Positions 1-6,974 of a stretch of 8,701 nt of DNA are shown in pieces (position 1 is the stretch's first letter; each line of letters starts with the position of its first letter). The DNA lies in assembly GCA_016199605.1 (NCBI GenBank), contig JACQGJ010000732.1:1-8701 (forward strand). The letters run 5' to 3'. A program made the position numbers and the translations under genes. This DNA comes from Armatimonadota bacterium (GTDB taxonomy: Bacteria > Armatimonadota > Abditibacteriia > CG2-30-59-28). Below the pieces are notes generated by a model. That model saw only the letters and a program-made list of their open reading frames with translations, was not told the origin of the DNA and made no database searches.

Positions 1-1020
1 ATGTGCGGCCGTGTATTCTGCCGCGTGCCAGGCGTCGCGGAACTGGCGTTTCATGTAGGTATCGAGCACCGCCTGCCGCGACCATCCGTTCTTCAGGTGC
101 GGAGTGTGCCATGTGAGGAGAACCGGTAGAGTCACTGTGCCCCTCGGGCGAATCGTGGCGTGCAAGGCCAGAGAGGCCTGGGGCGATCCCTGCCTGATTT
201 GGGCTGGATCGGTGTTGGCGTGTAGCTGCCCTTCGAGCGCGAACAGGTCCCAGAAAAGGTGAGCTGCGTCCCACCAACCGCCCTGATACCAACTTGTCTG
301 TGCCGTGACGTTATCATGGGACGTGCAGAGCGACGCGGTTCCGGTGTTCGCACTGGTGGCTGGGAATCTCGTTGAGGTGAAGTAGAGCCCGCGCAGTTGG
401 TCCACTTCCCGGTACTCGTTCTGCCAGTATCCTTCCGGGTCCGGCTGCTCATCGTCTTGCAGTTGAGCGGCCACCGGGTTGTGCATCGTTGCCGCGAGAG
501 TGAGATCCACGGGTCGCGAGGAAGGATTCGTTATCTTCCACTGGAAACTGACGACTGGGATCGAGCTGTCTTCAACGTTCAACGGGATGAAGGGATTGTA
601 GGCTTCGAGCGACACTTTCACCGGCAGCGAATCGTCCTGGAGATCGATCCATGCGAAGGGATACTCGCCTCGGAAGGTCGCTGACTTCAGACGTCGCACC
701 CCGGAGAGATGACCCGGCGGCATTCCACCACCCAGCGCAAAAGGAGGTTGCAACTCACCCTCCAGGATTCGCGCGACGGGTTCTCCTTTGTTTGGCTTCA
801 CCCAGAGAGCGAAGAAAGTGAAGTTGAGGGCGCTTCCTTTGTTGGGACGGTTAAAGATTTCCCAGTCGCGCAGGTTGCCACGTCCTCCGAACGAGATCGT
901 GCCTGTGCCAAGGCCGCCGAGGGGGAAGGCGATCTCCTTCAGCGCCGGTCCCGCGAACGTGCGTTGCTTGCCGGTTGAGTAGAGTTCCCGTTTGGAGTAG
1001 AGGGTCTGTTCCGCTGCCAT
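1..1020 (-). CDS. GH116-family glycoside hydrolase (GBA2/bile-acid beta-glucosidase type), N-terminal part; runs off left edge
   Basis: The minus strand is open for 340 codons from ATG at 1020 to base 1 with no stop, so the gene is cut by the window edge. Near the N-terminus (residues 32-62) it carries the glycine-rich GH116 signature FPLGGLGTGTISFGGRG followed by NLRDWEIFNRPNKG. Residues about 150-180 contain EAYNPFIPLNVEDSSIPV, another stretch typical of the GH116 N-terminal beta-sandwich domain. The catalytic (alpha/alpha)6 domain, with its Glu nucleophile and Asp acid/base, lies outside the window, so activity cannot be judged. There is no signal peptide, which suggests a cytoplasmic enzyme. 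Known relatives hydrolyse beta-glucosides, beta-xylosides or beta-GlcNAc; the specificity here is unknown. The ATG has AAGGGAG 11 nt upstream. An in-frame GTG at 1029 sits only 2 nt from that site and is less likely. It is the last visible gene of the operon. Confidence 0.85.
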   Translation of the reverse strand, partial: MAAEQTLYSKRELYSTGKQRTFAGPALKEIAFPLGGLGTGTISFGGRGNLRDWEIFNRPNKGSALNFTFFALWVKPNKGEPVARILEGELQPPFALGGGMPPGHLSGVRRLKSATFRGEYPFAWIDLQDDSLPVKVSLEAYNPFIPLNVEDSSIPVVSFQWKITNPSSRPVDLTLAATMHNPVAAQLQDDEQPDPEGYWQNEYREVDQLRGLYFTSTRFPATSANTGTASLCTSHDNVTAQTSWYQGGWWDAAHLFWDLFALEGQLHANTDPAQIRQGSPQASLALHATIRPRGTVTLPVLLTWHTPHLKNGWSRQAVLDTYMKRQFRDAWHAAEYTAAH

Positions 1021-1134
1021 TGTCGTCACATCTCCCTTAATGAGGATTGGGTCAGCTTTCAGCCGGGCATTGTATCACAGGACGGGGAGTCAACGGAGGT
1101 GATTCAGTGATCGGCGGATTCGAGATCGGAACCG
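1021..1134 (-). other. 114-nt intergenic gap between propeller and GH116 genes
   Basis: This is the longest gap within the minus-strand cluster. It holds the GH116 ribosome-binding site (AAGGGAG, 1032-1038) and a pair of near-identical 13-14 nt words (1101-1114 and 1117-1129). No stem-loop followed by a T run is visible after the propeller stop codon, so readthrough transcription is plausible. A TTGACT/TACAAT pair is present but spaced only 13 nt apart, too close for a standard sigma-70 promoter. Confidence 0.4.
1101..1129. repeat. Short imperfect tandem repeat (GATTC...GATCGG)
   Basis: The words GATTCAGTGATCGG (1101-1114) and GATTCGAGATCGG (1117-1129) follow each other with 2 nt between them. 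The second copy lacks one base. Two adjacent near-copies in a non-coding gap could be an operator for the GH116 gene. They are short and imperfect enough that chance is a real alternative. Confidence 0.25.
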
Positions 1135-2331
1135 CTAAGACGCGGCGGGACCGGACACAATCTCACTCACGTCCATCACATACATCTGCCTGCTGCCCTC
1201 GTGGAGGCTGTCGAAGCACACCCGTCTGCCGTCACGGCTCCACCGGGGGTGCAGGTCGCAACGAAACTCACCTGTGAGTTCCGGGGGCGAGTAGAACCGT
1301 CCCACGTCGATCCGCTCGTTGCGCGCCGCGTTGTAGAGGATCAACGTGCGGCAGTGCTCACGGTCGGGGTACGTGTCGGTCAGAATCCATTGACCGTCGG
1401 GGGAATAGGAGCAATGACCGTCGGTCTGGAAAACCTCTGCGCCGAGAATCTGGCGCTCCCCGGTCTCGTCGTCGAACACGTAATAGTGCTGCCCCGCATC
1501 AAACTGATTCGCCCACGCCAGAATCTCACGGGGCCTTCTGTAGTCAAAGTGGCTGGTCATCTCTTCGCGGTTGACGAGGACGATATCAGAGCCGTCAGGT
1601 TTCGCGGTGAAGAGTCGCGTAAACCATCCTCCTTGCGGCTTCGTCCACCGGTGCAGGAAGATGAAACGCGAGTTGTCCTGATTGACCAACAGGTGGTTGA
1701 ACCAGTGCTTGCCTTCTTTGAAGGAAGCCTCAGGTTCGATCTTCACGATCTGGTCGAGGCTGATCACAAGCTCGTTGTCTCCGGTTTGGAGGTCAAGGTG
1801 GAAGATCCCCTCGTCCGCCGGGTGGGGGTGGTCTTTGCCGGGATCGGGGATTCCGTTGTAGCCGTATCCGGGGCGAGTGTCCGCAACCCGCTCGAAGTTC
1901 AGAGTCATCGCAAATTGCGCGTCGCGGCTGACGGCATAGACGGGGCGCGGCAGCACCCTTTTCTCGCCCGTGAACACGTCCTGGAGGACCGACACGTAGT
2001 GATCGCGTTCGCGTGAATTGTAGATGATCAGACGGTCCGCAGCGGGAGAGCCTTGCGCGTTCGAGTTGAGCCATTGCAGGATCGTCCCCATCTGCCAGTT
2101 CCAGGCCGTAGTCGTCGCGAGGGGGATCAACCGGCCGTCCTCCTGGAGATCGATGCGATGAATCGTGACGGAATCCTCGGCGGTTGGGGGTCGGTCAAGG
2201 AAATCCACCTCGAGGCACAGCAGGTATCTTCCGGTCGAATCCCAGGGGAATTTGTCATAGTAGCCGAACCAGTGATGCAAAGGCCCGGAGGTCACCGGTG
2301 TCACGGGAAGAGGGTGTTCATGGTGTGGCAT
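1135..2331 (-). CDS. Cytoplasmic TolB/oligogalacturonate-lyase-like beta-propeller protein, function unassigned
   Basis: This 398-residue protein has no signal peptide. Near the start (residues 19-30) it has HHWFGYYDKFPW, then FLDRPPT (44-50) and AWNWQMGTILQWL (76-88). I recognise these as hallmarks of a large uncharacterised propeller family common in PVC-group and related bacteria. WD40-like/PD40 blade motifs of the type S-x-DG-x-(3)-F/L are visible near residues 308-318 (SYSPDGQWIL) and 363-373 (RWSRDGRRVCF). Histidines at about 209, 213, 261, 305 and 361 fall in the segments that resemble oligogalacturonate lyase, where such residues bind a metal. A lyase or sugar-binding role is therefore possible but unproven. 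The ATG at 2331 has GAGGAG 6 nt upstream. That site begins on the last base of the preceding gene's TAG stop (gap 11 nt), which points to translational coupling with the oxidoreductase. Confidence 0.75.
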   Translation of the reverse strand: MPHHEHPLPVTPVTSGPLHHWFGYYDKFPWDSTGRYLLCLEVDFLDRPPTAEDSVTIHRIDLQEDGRLIPLATTTAWNWQMGTILQWLNSNAQGSPAADRLIIYNSRERDHYVSVLQDVFTGEKRVLPRPVYAVSRDAQFAMTLNFERVADTRPGYGYNGIPDPGKDHPHPADEGIFHLDLQTGDNELVISLDQIVKIEPEASFKEGKHWFNHLLVNQDNSRFIFLHRWTKPQGGWFTRLFTAKPDGSDIVLVNREEMTSHFDYRRPREILAWANQFDAGQHYYVFDDETGERQILGAEVFQTDGHCSYSPDGQWILTDTYPDREHCRTLILYNAARNERIDVGRFYSPPELTGEFRCDLHPRWSRDGRRVCFDSLHEGSRQMYVMDVSEIVSGPAAS

Positions 2332-2337
2332 TGGGTA

Positions 2338-2343
2338 CTCCTC
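2338..2343 (-). promoter_or_regulatory. Ribosome-binding site of propeller gene, overlapping upstream stop codon
   Basis: GAGGAG lies 6 nt before the ATG at 2331. Its first G is the last base of the TAG (2343-2345) that ends the preceding oxidoreductase gene. Ribosomes terminating there would sit on this site, which supports coupled translation. Confidence 0.7.
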
Positions 2344-3422
2344 TATGTAGTTTCCGGGGCGTCGATTTCCACCCGCCGACCTGTGCGGCTTGACTCATAC
2401 GCGGCGTCAATGATCCGAGCGACCTGCAGGGCATCTCGTCCTGAAACCGGGGGCTGGCGTCTCTCCAAGGCTGCGTTGAGGAAGTCTCTAACGAAATCCT
2501 CACCGTAGACACCTCCGTAAGCCGGGGAAGAGGCGATGCTGTAGTCAAAAACTCGGCGGGGCGCCGTGGCCCAAGACGGAGACGTGCTTTCCACTTGCAG
2601 AGGTCCCTCCAACCCTTCCCGGCGCAGTCGACCGTCCCGTCCGTTGATGCAAAGGTAGTTGTCGTAGCCTGAATTATGATATCCCTCCCCGCTCAAGGCC
2701 AGCGAGTAGGCAACGTGCAAACTGCCGACGGCTCCGGAGGTGAATCGAAGGGCCAGGGTCGCGACGTCTTCCACGTCGATCTCTTCACCGCTCCGTGTCG
2801 CCACCTCGGCAGAAACGGAGACGATCTCCTCACGCGTTAGAAAGCGCATCAGGTCGAGATAGTGGCAGCCCAACCAGGCGAGGATGCCTCCGCCGGAATA
2901 CTCCTTCCGGAAGAGCCAATGGTTAGGATCTCGGAATTTGACCTGCGATGTAAGTAATCGAAGCTCCATTGAGATCAACTGCCCGAGCAAGCCTCCGGCA
3001 ACAATGCCCTGGGCCTCCTGTAGCGCCGGATGGTACCGATTCACGTAGCAGACTCCGAGCGCGACCCGCGCCTCTTCCGCTGCTTTGACGATGGGCGCAG
3101 CCTCCGTCGCCGTTCTACCCAGAGGCTTCTCCGCCAGGATGTGCTTCCCGGCGTTGATCGCCCTCAGGCAGATCTCCGGCAACAGGTCGGTGCGAAGACA
3201 GGCGATCACGAACAGGAGGTCCTCTTTCGACAGCAGAGCATCGAGGTCGGTGAAAACCTCCAGCACTTTTTGCCCGTGATTCTGCTGCACCTCGGACAGG
3301 GCCTCCGGCTCTCTGTCCCAGACGTAGATACCCTCGATCTCCGGCATGGTCTGCAAGGTCCGCAGATGAGCAATCCCATGGGGATGTCTCACACCCAGCA
3401 GTGCAGCTCGTATTCCCTGCAT
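2343..3422 (-). CDS. Gfo/Idh/MocA family NAD(P)-dependent oxidoreductase (HPHG subtype)
   Basis: This 359-residue protein has an N-terminal Rossmann domain and a C-terminal alpha/beta domain of the Gfo/Idh/MocA family, whose members oxidise or reduce sugars and cyclitols with NAD(P). The dinucleotide loop is non-canonical: LLGVRHPHGIAHL (8-20) instead of GxGxxG. The cofactor-positioning AEKPLG motif is at 97-102. Residues 177-191 read GGGILAWLGCHYLDL, placing the expected catalytic His187 and Asp190. It is cytoplasmic, with no signal peptide. The start is set at ATG 3422 because AAGGAGG lies 7 nt upstream and family homology begins there. An upstream GTG at 3461 would add 13 residues and form a GTGA overlap with the previous gene's stop, but it has a poor ribosome site. 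It differs clearly from its neighbour oxidoreductase, so the pair is not a recent duplication. The substrate is unknown. Confidence 0.88.
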   Translation of the reverse strand: MQGIRAALLGVRHPHGIAHLRTLQTMPEIEGIYVWDREPEALSEVQQNHGQKVLEVFTDLDALLSKEDLLFVIACLRTDLLPEICLRAINAGKHILAEKPLGRTATEAAPIVKAAEEARVALGVCYVNRYHPALQEAQGIVAGGLLGQLISMELRLLTSQVKFRDPNHWLFRKEYSGGGILAWLGCHYLDLMRFLTREEIVSVSAEVATRSGEEIDVEDVATLALRFTSGAVGSLHVAYSLALSGEGYHNSGYDNYLCINGRDGRLRREGLEGPLQVESTSPSWATAPRRVFDYSIASSPAYGGVYGEDFVRDFLNAALERRQPPVSGRDALQVARIIDAAYESSRTGRRVEIDAPETT

Positions 3423-3429
3423 TTTTGAA

Positions 3430-3436
3430 CCTCCTT
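3430..3436 (-). promoter_or_regulatory. Ribosome-binding site fixing the start at 3422
   Basis: AAGGAGG lies 7 nt before the ATG at 3422, close to the ideal anti-16S sequence and spacing. It falls inside the longer reading frame that begins at GTG 3461, so it argues for the shorter protein. Confidence 0.75.
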
Positions 3437-3457
3437 GCGAATACTCTTCCACTTTCG

Positions 3458-4528
3458 TCACTGTTTCTCTGTTGAACCCAACGGAAGCGCGACACGTGCG
3501 TTCCCCAACTCATGGGATTTCAGAATCGCCAGCATGATCTCGAGGGTCTTCCGCGCCTCGCGACCCGAAGACACCAGCTCGCAACCGTTTTCGAGAGCGT
3601 GGATCAACTCCGACAGAGCGCCAAGCTCATACTCCGCCAGTGGGGTGCATGGCGGGATCGACGAGGTGGCGAACTGGTAACCGGTGGCATTCCTGCTCAG
3701 TCTGAGGTCGCCATCGGTGACCGTAATCCGGCCTTTCTCGCAAACCAGCTCGAACCAGGAGCCTGTCGCCTCCGTCTTTGCGCAGCGGTAGAAGGCGGTG
3801 ACGCCGTTGCCAAACTTGATGTAGGCGGAAGCTGAGGGGTCGGTAGCCGGATCGTGTCCGCCATCCCCTCTGTATTCGGTGAAATGATCGAAGCCTTCCT
3901 CCAGCTCCCCAATCACCCAAACCGGATCGGACTCGGCAAAGAAGCAGATCATGTCAATCTCGTGCGTCCCGTTTCGGAACAGCATGGCTCGGGGATAGAA
4001 CGAGTTCCGCTCTATGAACAGCAGTCGTCCCAACTCGCCGCTGCGGATGAGGTTCCTGGCGGTGTGATAGACCGAGGACCAGCGTCGGCTATGGTTGACC
4101 GATAGCAGGACGTGGTTCTCCTCCGCGGCGGCGATCATCCGATCCGCCTCTGCCAAATGAGTCGCAACGGGTTTCTCACACCAGATCGCACGCGCCCCGC
4201 CACAGGCTGCCGCTACGACGACGTCGGCGTGCAGATGATCGGGTGTGGCGACGCTAACCACTTCCGGTTGTTCCTTTTCGAGCATCTCTTCGTAGTCCGT
4301 GTAGTACCTCAGGTCAGGCCATACGTCGTCCCACAATTCCTTGAACCTCGCAAGCGCGGAGGGCAGGAGGTCGCAGACTGCCACGAGGTCCGTTTTGGGA
4401 TGCCGTTCGTACGCGGAGGAATGGGACTGCGGTCTCTGCCCGACAAAAGGAAGGTTAACTGTTGTACTTGGGCGTCCATGCGCGATGCCTCCCAGTCCCA
4501 CGATCGCAGTCCGATATCGAAGTCGCAT
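3458..4528 (-). CDS. Gfo/Idh/MocA family NAD(P)-dependent oxidoreductase (second paralogue)
   Basis: This 356-residue protein has a canonical Rossmann loop, AIVGLGGIAHG (residues 8-18), followed by an insert of about 20 residues ending in QSHSSAY before the next helix. Residues 92-100 read SVATPDHLH, and the EKP motif that positions the nicotinamide is at 118-120. NHSRRW follows at 145-150. GTHEID (187-192) supplies the expected catalytic His189 and Asp192. No signal peptide is visible, so it should be cytoplasmic. Members of the family act on sugars, sugar acids and inositols; the sequence does not reveal which. The start is placed at ATG 4528, with AAGGAG 8 nt upstream. A TTG immediately before it (4531) is possible but less likely. 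It begins 36 nt after the upstream exported-protein gene and ends 35 nt before the next oxidoreductase, consistent with one operon. Confidence 0.9.
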   Translation of the reverse strand: MRLRYRTAIVGLGGIAHGRPSTTVNLPFVGQRPQSHSSAYERHPKTDLVAVCDLLPSALARFKELWDDVWPDLRYYTDYEEMLEKEQPEVVSVATPDHLHADVVVAAACGGARAIWCEKPVATHLAEADRMIAAAEENHVLLSVNHSRRWSSVYHTARNLIRSGELGRLLFIERNSFYPRAMLFRNGTHEIDMICFFAESDPVWVIGELEEGFDHFTEYRGDGGHDPATDPSASAYIKFGNGVTAFYRCAKTEATGSWFELVCEKGRITVTDGDLRLSRNATGYQFATSSIPPCTPLAEYELGALSELIHALENGCELVSSGREARKTLEIMLAILKSHELGNARVALPLGSTEKQ

Positions 4529-4536
4529 CAAGTCTT

Positions 4537-4542
4537 CTCCTT
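4537..4542 (-). promoter_or_regulatory. Ribosome-binding site fixing the start at 4528
   Basis: AAGGAG, preceded by an A run, lies 8 nt before ATG 4528 and 5 nt before the adjacent TTG 4531. The spacing and codon preference favour the ATG. Confidence 0.65.
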
Positions 4543-4564
4543 TTTTGCGCCGTGCCCGAATCTA

Positions 4565-6853
4565 TCAACGGAGCGAGTACACATGAACTGCAAGGGGTTC
4601 GAAGTCATCCACGAGCGTTCCATCTTTGATCTTCACGGTCCGGTCTTCCTCGAAGAGCACCTTTGCATTGGTGCCCGGTACTGTCATCTTCACCCGCAAC
4701 GGTTTCGCGCTGCCGTTGATGGCTATCAAGCATCGACCGCCCTTGCCCTGCTTTACCGCTGCCTGGAAGACGTCGGCTCCGGCACTGGCCTCAACCGCCG
4801 CGAAAGGCGACGGGTCGAGGATCACCGAAGCCAGTTCCCGCAACTCGCTGTTCAACGCTTTCGTGAACGACCACAGCACCGGGTCGCGGGAGAGGCATCC
4901 AGAAGGTTCTGGATCGAAGTACGAGTAGAACCCGAGCCATTTGTAGCCGTGAATCATGTGCAGGTAGCAGGAGTTCCGCAACTCATCCGGCATAGGCATG
5001 CGGCTGCCCTCGTAGGCGTAGGTTTGCAGGCAGGAGCCTATCGGACGCTTGCCGCGGAGCTTTTCATCGGAAATCTTCAGCCATTGCATATAGGCAAAGG
5101 GCCCAAGACTGGGCAGAGGGTAGAAGTCAAACGACCAGAGGTCCTGACTTTCCAGGTAGTCCATGGCCCGGTCCGGTCGGCATAGATTCACCCAGACAAG
5201 ATGGTTGGGGTCGAGCTCGCGAATCAGTCGGGCTGCTTCGGCAACTCGCTCAGGGGAAATGTCAGCCCCGTCTGGCTCGTCGATCAAATCCCAGGCGAAT
5301 ACGGCCGGGTGGTCTTTGAAGCGCTGGATGGCTTCACGAAGGTGATCCAGGTCGAAGTGATCGCCAGCGAGGAAGTAACGATTGTTGAACAGCGCGACCG
5401 TTCCCCACAACCCCACCTTGGCGCAACTGTCGAGATGCTCCTGGATGCTGTCCCGCGGGTCAGGATCGGAACCGGCGCATTGCACCAGGTTGAATCCCTG
5501 ATTGCGGGTCTTCTCGTCCGGGGGAGCATGAAACAGCTCCCGTCCCAGGAAGGGCTTGCCGTTCATGAAGAGGGTGTCGCCGCGAGCTTCGGTTCGCTTG
5601 ACCGGCTCCCAGGTGTCAAGCGGCGAAGGTCGGAAGAGAAGAAGATCCCGCGTATCCTCCACCATCAGTTTTCCCCGGCGGAAGATTCTTGCATTGACCG
5701 AGTACCTTCCGACCGGAAGATTCCCGATCTGTAGCCGAGTCTCGTTGGCGGGAAGCGCGCCGGCGAGTTTCTTCTGGTCGAGGGGCGTCGCCCTCTCCGA
5801 CCTTGCGAGCGTGATGCTGACGCTCGTTTCCTTCGGGACTTCAGGCGAGCAGAAGAAGGCTGCTTTCCAGCGAGCCTCTTTCGTGCCCACCGGGTATGCA
5901 TATTCATCCAGCGAGACCGATACCGGATTCGGAATACTCACCGGGTAGCTTCCCTCCAGGAGGGAGCGGCCACCCTCAGCAAGCCGCAGTTTCAGCGATT
6001 GCCTCCCTGGGGATGCTGCCTCGCAGGGAAGCTCAATCTGCCGGATCGCTCCCGGCGGGAGATCGACGGTCTTCTCCGACCCGTACGTTTCACCCAGTCG
6101 AGCGGAAAGCTCAATCCGCCGGTCTGCCATCTTCAGGTTCCTGAGACTAAGCAGGAGGGAATCATTGCCGACGGTCAGCGGCCCCGCCTGCACGGTCAGC
6201 AGGTCCAGAGAGGCCCCCTCCGCCACTTTCGCTTCGGGTTCGGGAGAAACAGTTTCCTCACCCTTGGGTGTCTTGAGCCGCAGCAATGGCAGCGGGGTAA
6301 TGTAGGACTCAAAGTCCTGGTCGGAATCGCTCGGCTGATAGCCCTCCTGTGTCGTCAACAGGAGAACGTCGAGGTAGGGCGCCTGGATGTTCTTCGGCTC
6401 ATTCGCGATGCGCAGCTTGTGATCTCCGGGTCCCTGCACGACGCCAACCTCCCGCGACCATTTCAGGGCCGTTCCCGGTGCCTGATAGGAGGCTCGCCCC
6501 ACTTTCTTCCCGTCCCACAGAATATCAACATCAGCCCCCGACGCCCACGCCAGCCCCCGAACAAACACGTGGTACGTTCCTTCCCCAAGATCTTTGAGGT
6601 CGTACTCGAGAAAGGCGTTGCCGAACGTCACCATTACCTTGCCATGGGATGGATGCCGCATCCAGGAAGTGAAGCCTTCCTCTCGGAGACCGGAACCTTC
6701 GGTGGCGGAGTAGTTTTCGGCTTCGACGTAGCGATACTCGTAGGAGGCAAGAGCCGTCCGCAACTGGAACGCCAGCAACATCAGGGCGAGCATAGAACTG
6801 CGGAAGATCCCTCGACCTCTCCGGACAGTCGGGTTAAGCAATCTCACAGACAT
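4565..6853 (-). CDS. Secreted multidomain protein: CBM-like module, beta-sandwich linkers and clan GH-A-like TIM barrel (putative glycoside hydrolase)
   Basis: This 762-residue protein starts with arginines and a hydrophobic stretch (about 20-31), ending in TALA before Ser37, a Sec-type signal peptide. Residues about 38-170 begin VEAENYSATEGSG, resembling the opening of CBM6/35-type carbohydrate-binding modules. Residues about 200-405 look like beta-sandwich domains. From about 425 (GDTLFMNGKPFLG) a TIM barrel of the GH2/GH5-like clan GH-A type follows. FAWDLIDEPD (519-528) gives the probable acid/base Glu526. At the strand where the nucleophile is expected the sequence reads IGSCLQTYAYEG (605-616), with Gln610 and no obvious Glu except Glu615, so catalysis is uncertain. 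A short beta domain follows near 690-762. ATG 6853 has AGGAGG 8 nt upstream; an adjacent GTG (6856) is the alternative. It is probably the first gene of the operon. The substrate is unknown. Confidence 0.75.
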   Translation of the reverse strand: MSVRLLNPTVRRGRGIFRSSMLALMLLAFQLRTALASYEYRYVEAENYSATEGSGLREEGFTSWMRHPSHGKVMVTFGNAFLEYDLKDLGEGTYHVFVRGLAWASGADVDILWDGKKVGRASYQAPGTALKWSREVGVVQGPGDHKLRIANEPKNIQAPYLDVLLLTTQEGYQPSDSDQDFESYITPLPLLRLKTPKGEETVSPEPEAKVAEGASLDLLTVQAGPLTVGNDSLLLSLRNLKMADRRIELSARLGETYGSEKTVDLPPGAIRQIELPCEAASPGRQSLKLRLAEGGRSLLEGSYPVSIPNPVSVSLDEYAYPVGTKEARWKAAFFCSPEVPKETSVSITLARSERATPLDQKKLAGALPANETRLQIGNLPVGRYSVNARIFRRGKLMVEDTRDLLLFRPSPLDTWEPVKRTEARGDTLFMNGKPFLGRELFHAPPDEKTRNQGFNLVQCAGSDPDPRDSIQEHLDSCAKVGLWGTVALFNNRYFLAGDHFDLDHLREAIQRFKDHPAVFAWDLIDEPDGADISPERVAEAARLIRELDPNHLVWVNLCRPDRAMDYLESQDLWSFDFYPLPSLGPFAYMQWLKISDEKLRGKRPIGSCLQTYAYEGSRMPMPDELRNSCYLHMIHGYKWLGFYSYFDPEPSGCLSRDPVLWSFTKALNSELRELASVILDPSPFAAVEASAGADVFQAAVKQGKGGRCLIAINGSAKPLRVKMTVPGTNAKVLFEEDRTVKIKDGTLVDDFEPLAVHVYSLR

Positions 6854-6861
6854 CACAGTCT

Positions 6862-6867
6862 CCTCCT
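6862..6867 (-). promoter_or_regulatory. Ribosome-binding site of the secreted-protein gene
   Basis: AGGAGG within a GAGGAGGAG run lies 8 nt before ATG 6853 and 5 nt before GTG 6856. The ATG is preferred. Confidence 0.7.
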
Positions 6868-6960
6868 CGCGGGGACGGCCCCGGAACTATTCCGTGTCGC
6901 GATGGTCTATACGCACAACTACAGGGCTTGGCCTGCACAAATCCTTGATCCCTCAAATAT

Positions 6961-6966
6961 GGGAGG
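6961..6966 (+). promoter_or_regulatory. Ribosome-binding site fixing the start at 6975
   Basis: GGGAGG lies 8 nt before ATG 6975. It lies inside the longer open frame that begins at GTG 6894, so it supports the shorter protein. Confidence 0.65.
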
Positions 6967-6974
6967 CACTCACC

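Larger units (their letters stand above)
6854..6974. promoter_or_regulatory. Divergent intergenic region, probable site of both promoters
   Basis: This 121-nt gap separates the minus-strand operon from the plus-strand membrane-protein gene, so both promoters should lie here or extend into coding sequence. Ribosome sites are clear at both ends. I could not identify a convincing -35/-10 pair with 16-18 nt spacing on either strand. The label therefore rests on gene orientation. Confidence 0.45.

Noticed and set aside
132..452. Minus-strand 106-codon open frame inside the left region
   Set aside because: It overlaps the GH116 coding frame, which is open across the whole stretch and has recognisable family motifs; the other frame has an arginine-, serine- and proline-rich shadow composition.
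1069..1093. TTGACT and TACAAT on the minus strand upstream of GH116, a possible promoter
   Set aside because: The spacer is only 13 nt, well below the 16-18 nt expected of sigma-70 promoters, and no shifted hexamer gives a better fit.
1201..2016. Plus-strand 271-codon open frame opposite the propeller gene
   Set aside because: It lies antisense to the recognised propeller, has no family-like motif, and mirrors the codon bias of the real gene.
2343..4528. Tandem duplication of the two oxidoreductase genes
   Set aside because: The proteins share only family motifs (EKP, H-x-x-D); the cofactor loops, inserts and C-terminal domains differ, so they are old paralogues or separately acquired.
4112..5185. 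Plus-strand 357-codon open frame spanning two minus-strand genes
   Set aside because: It runs antisense across a gene boundary and two recognised proteins, with no recognisable domain; a long GC-driven shadow.
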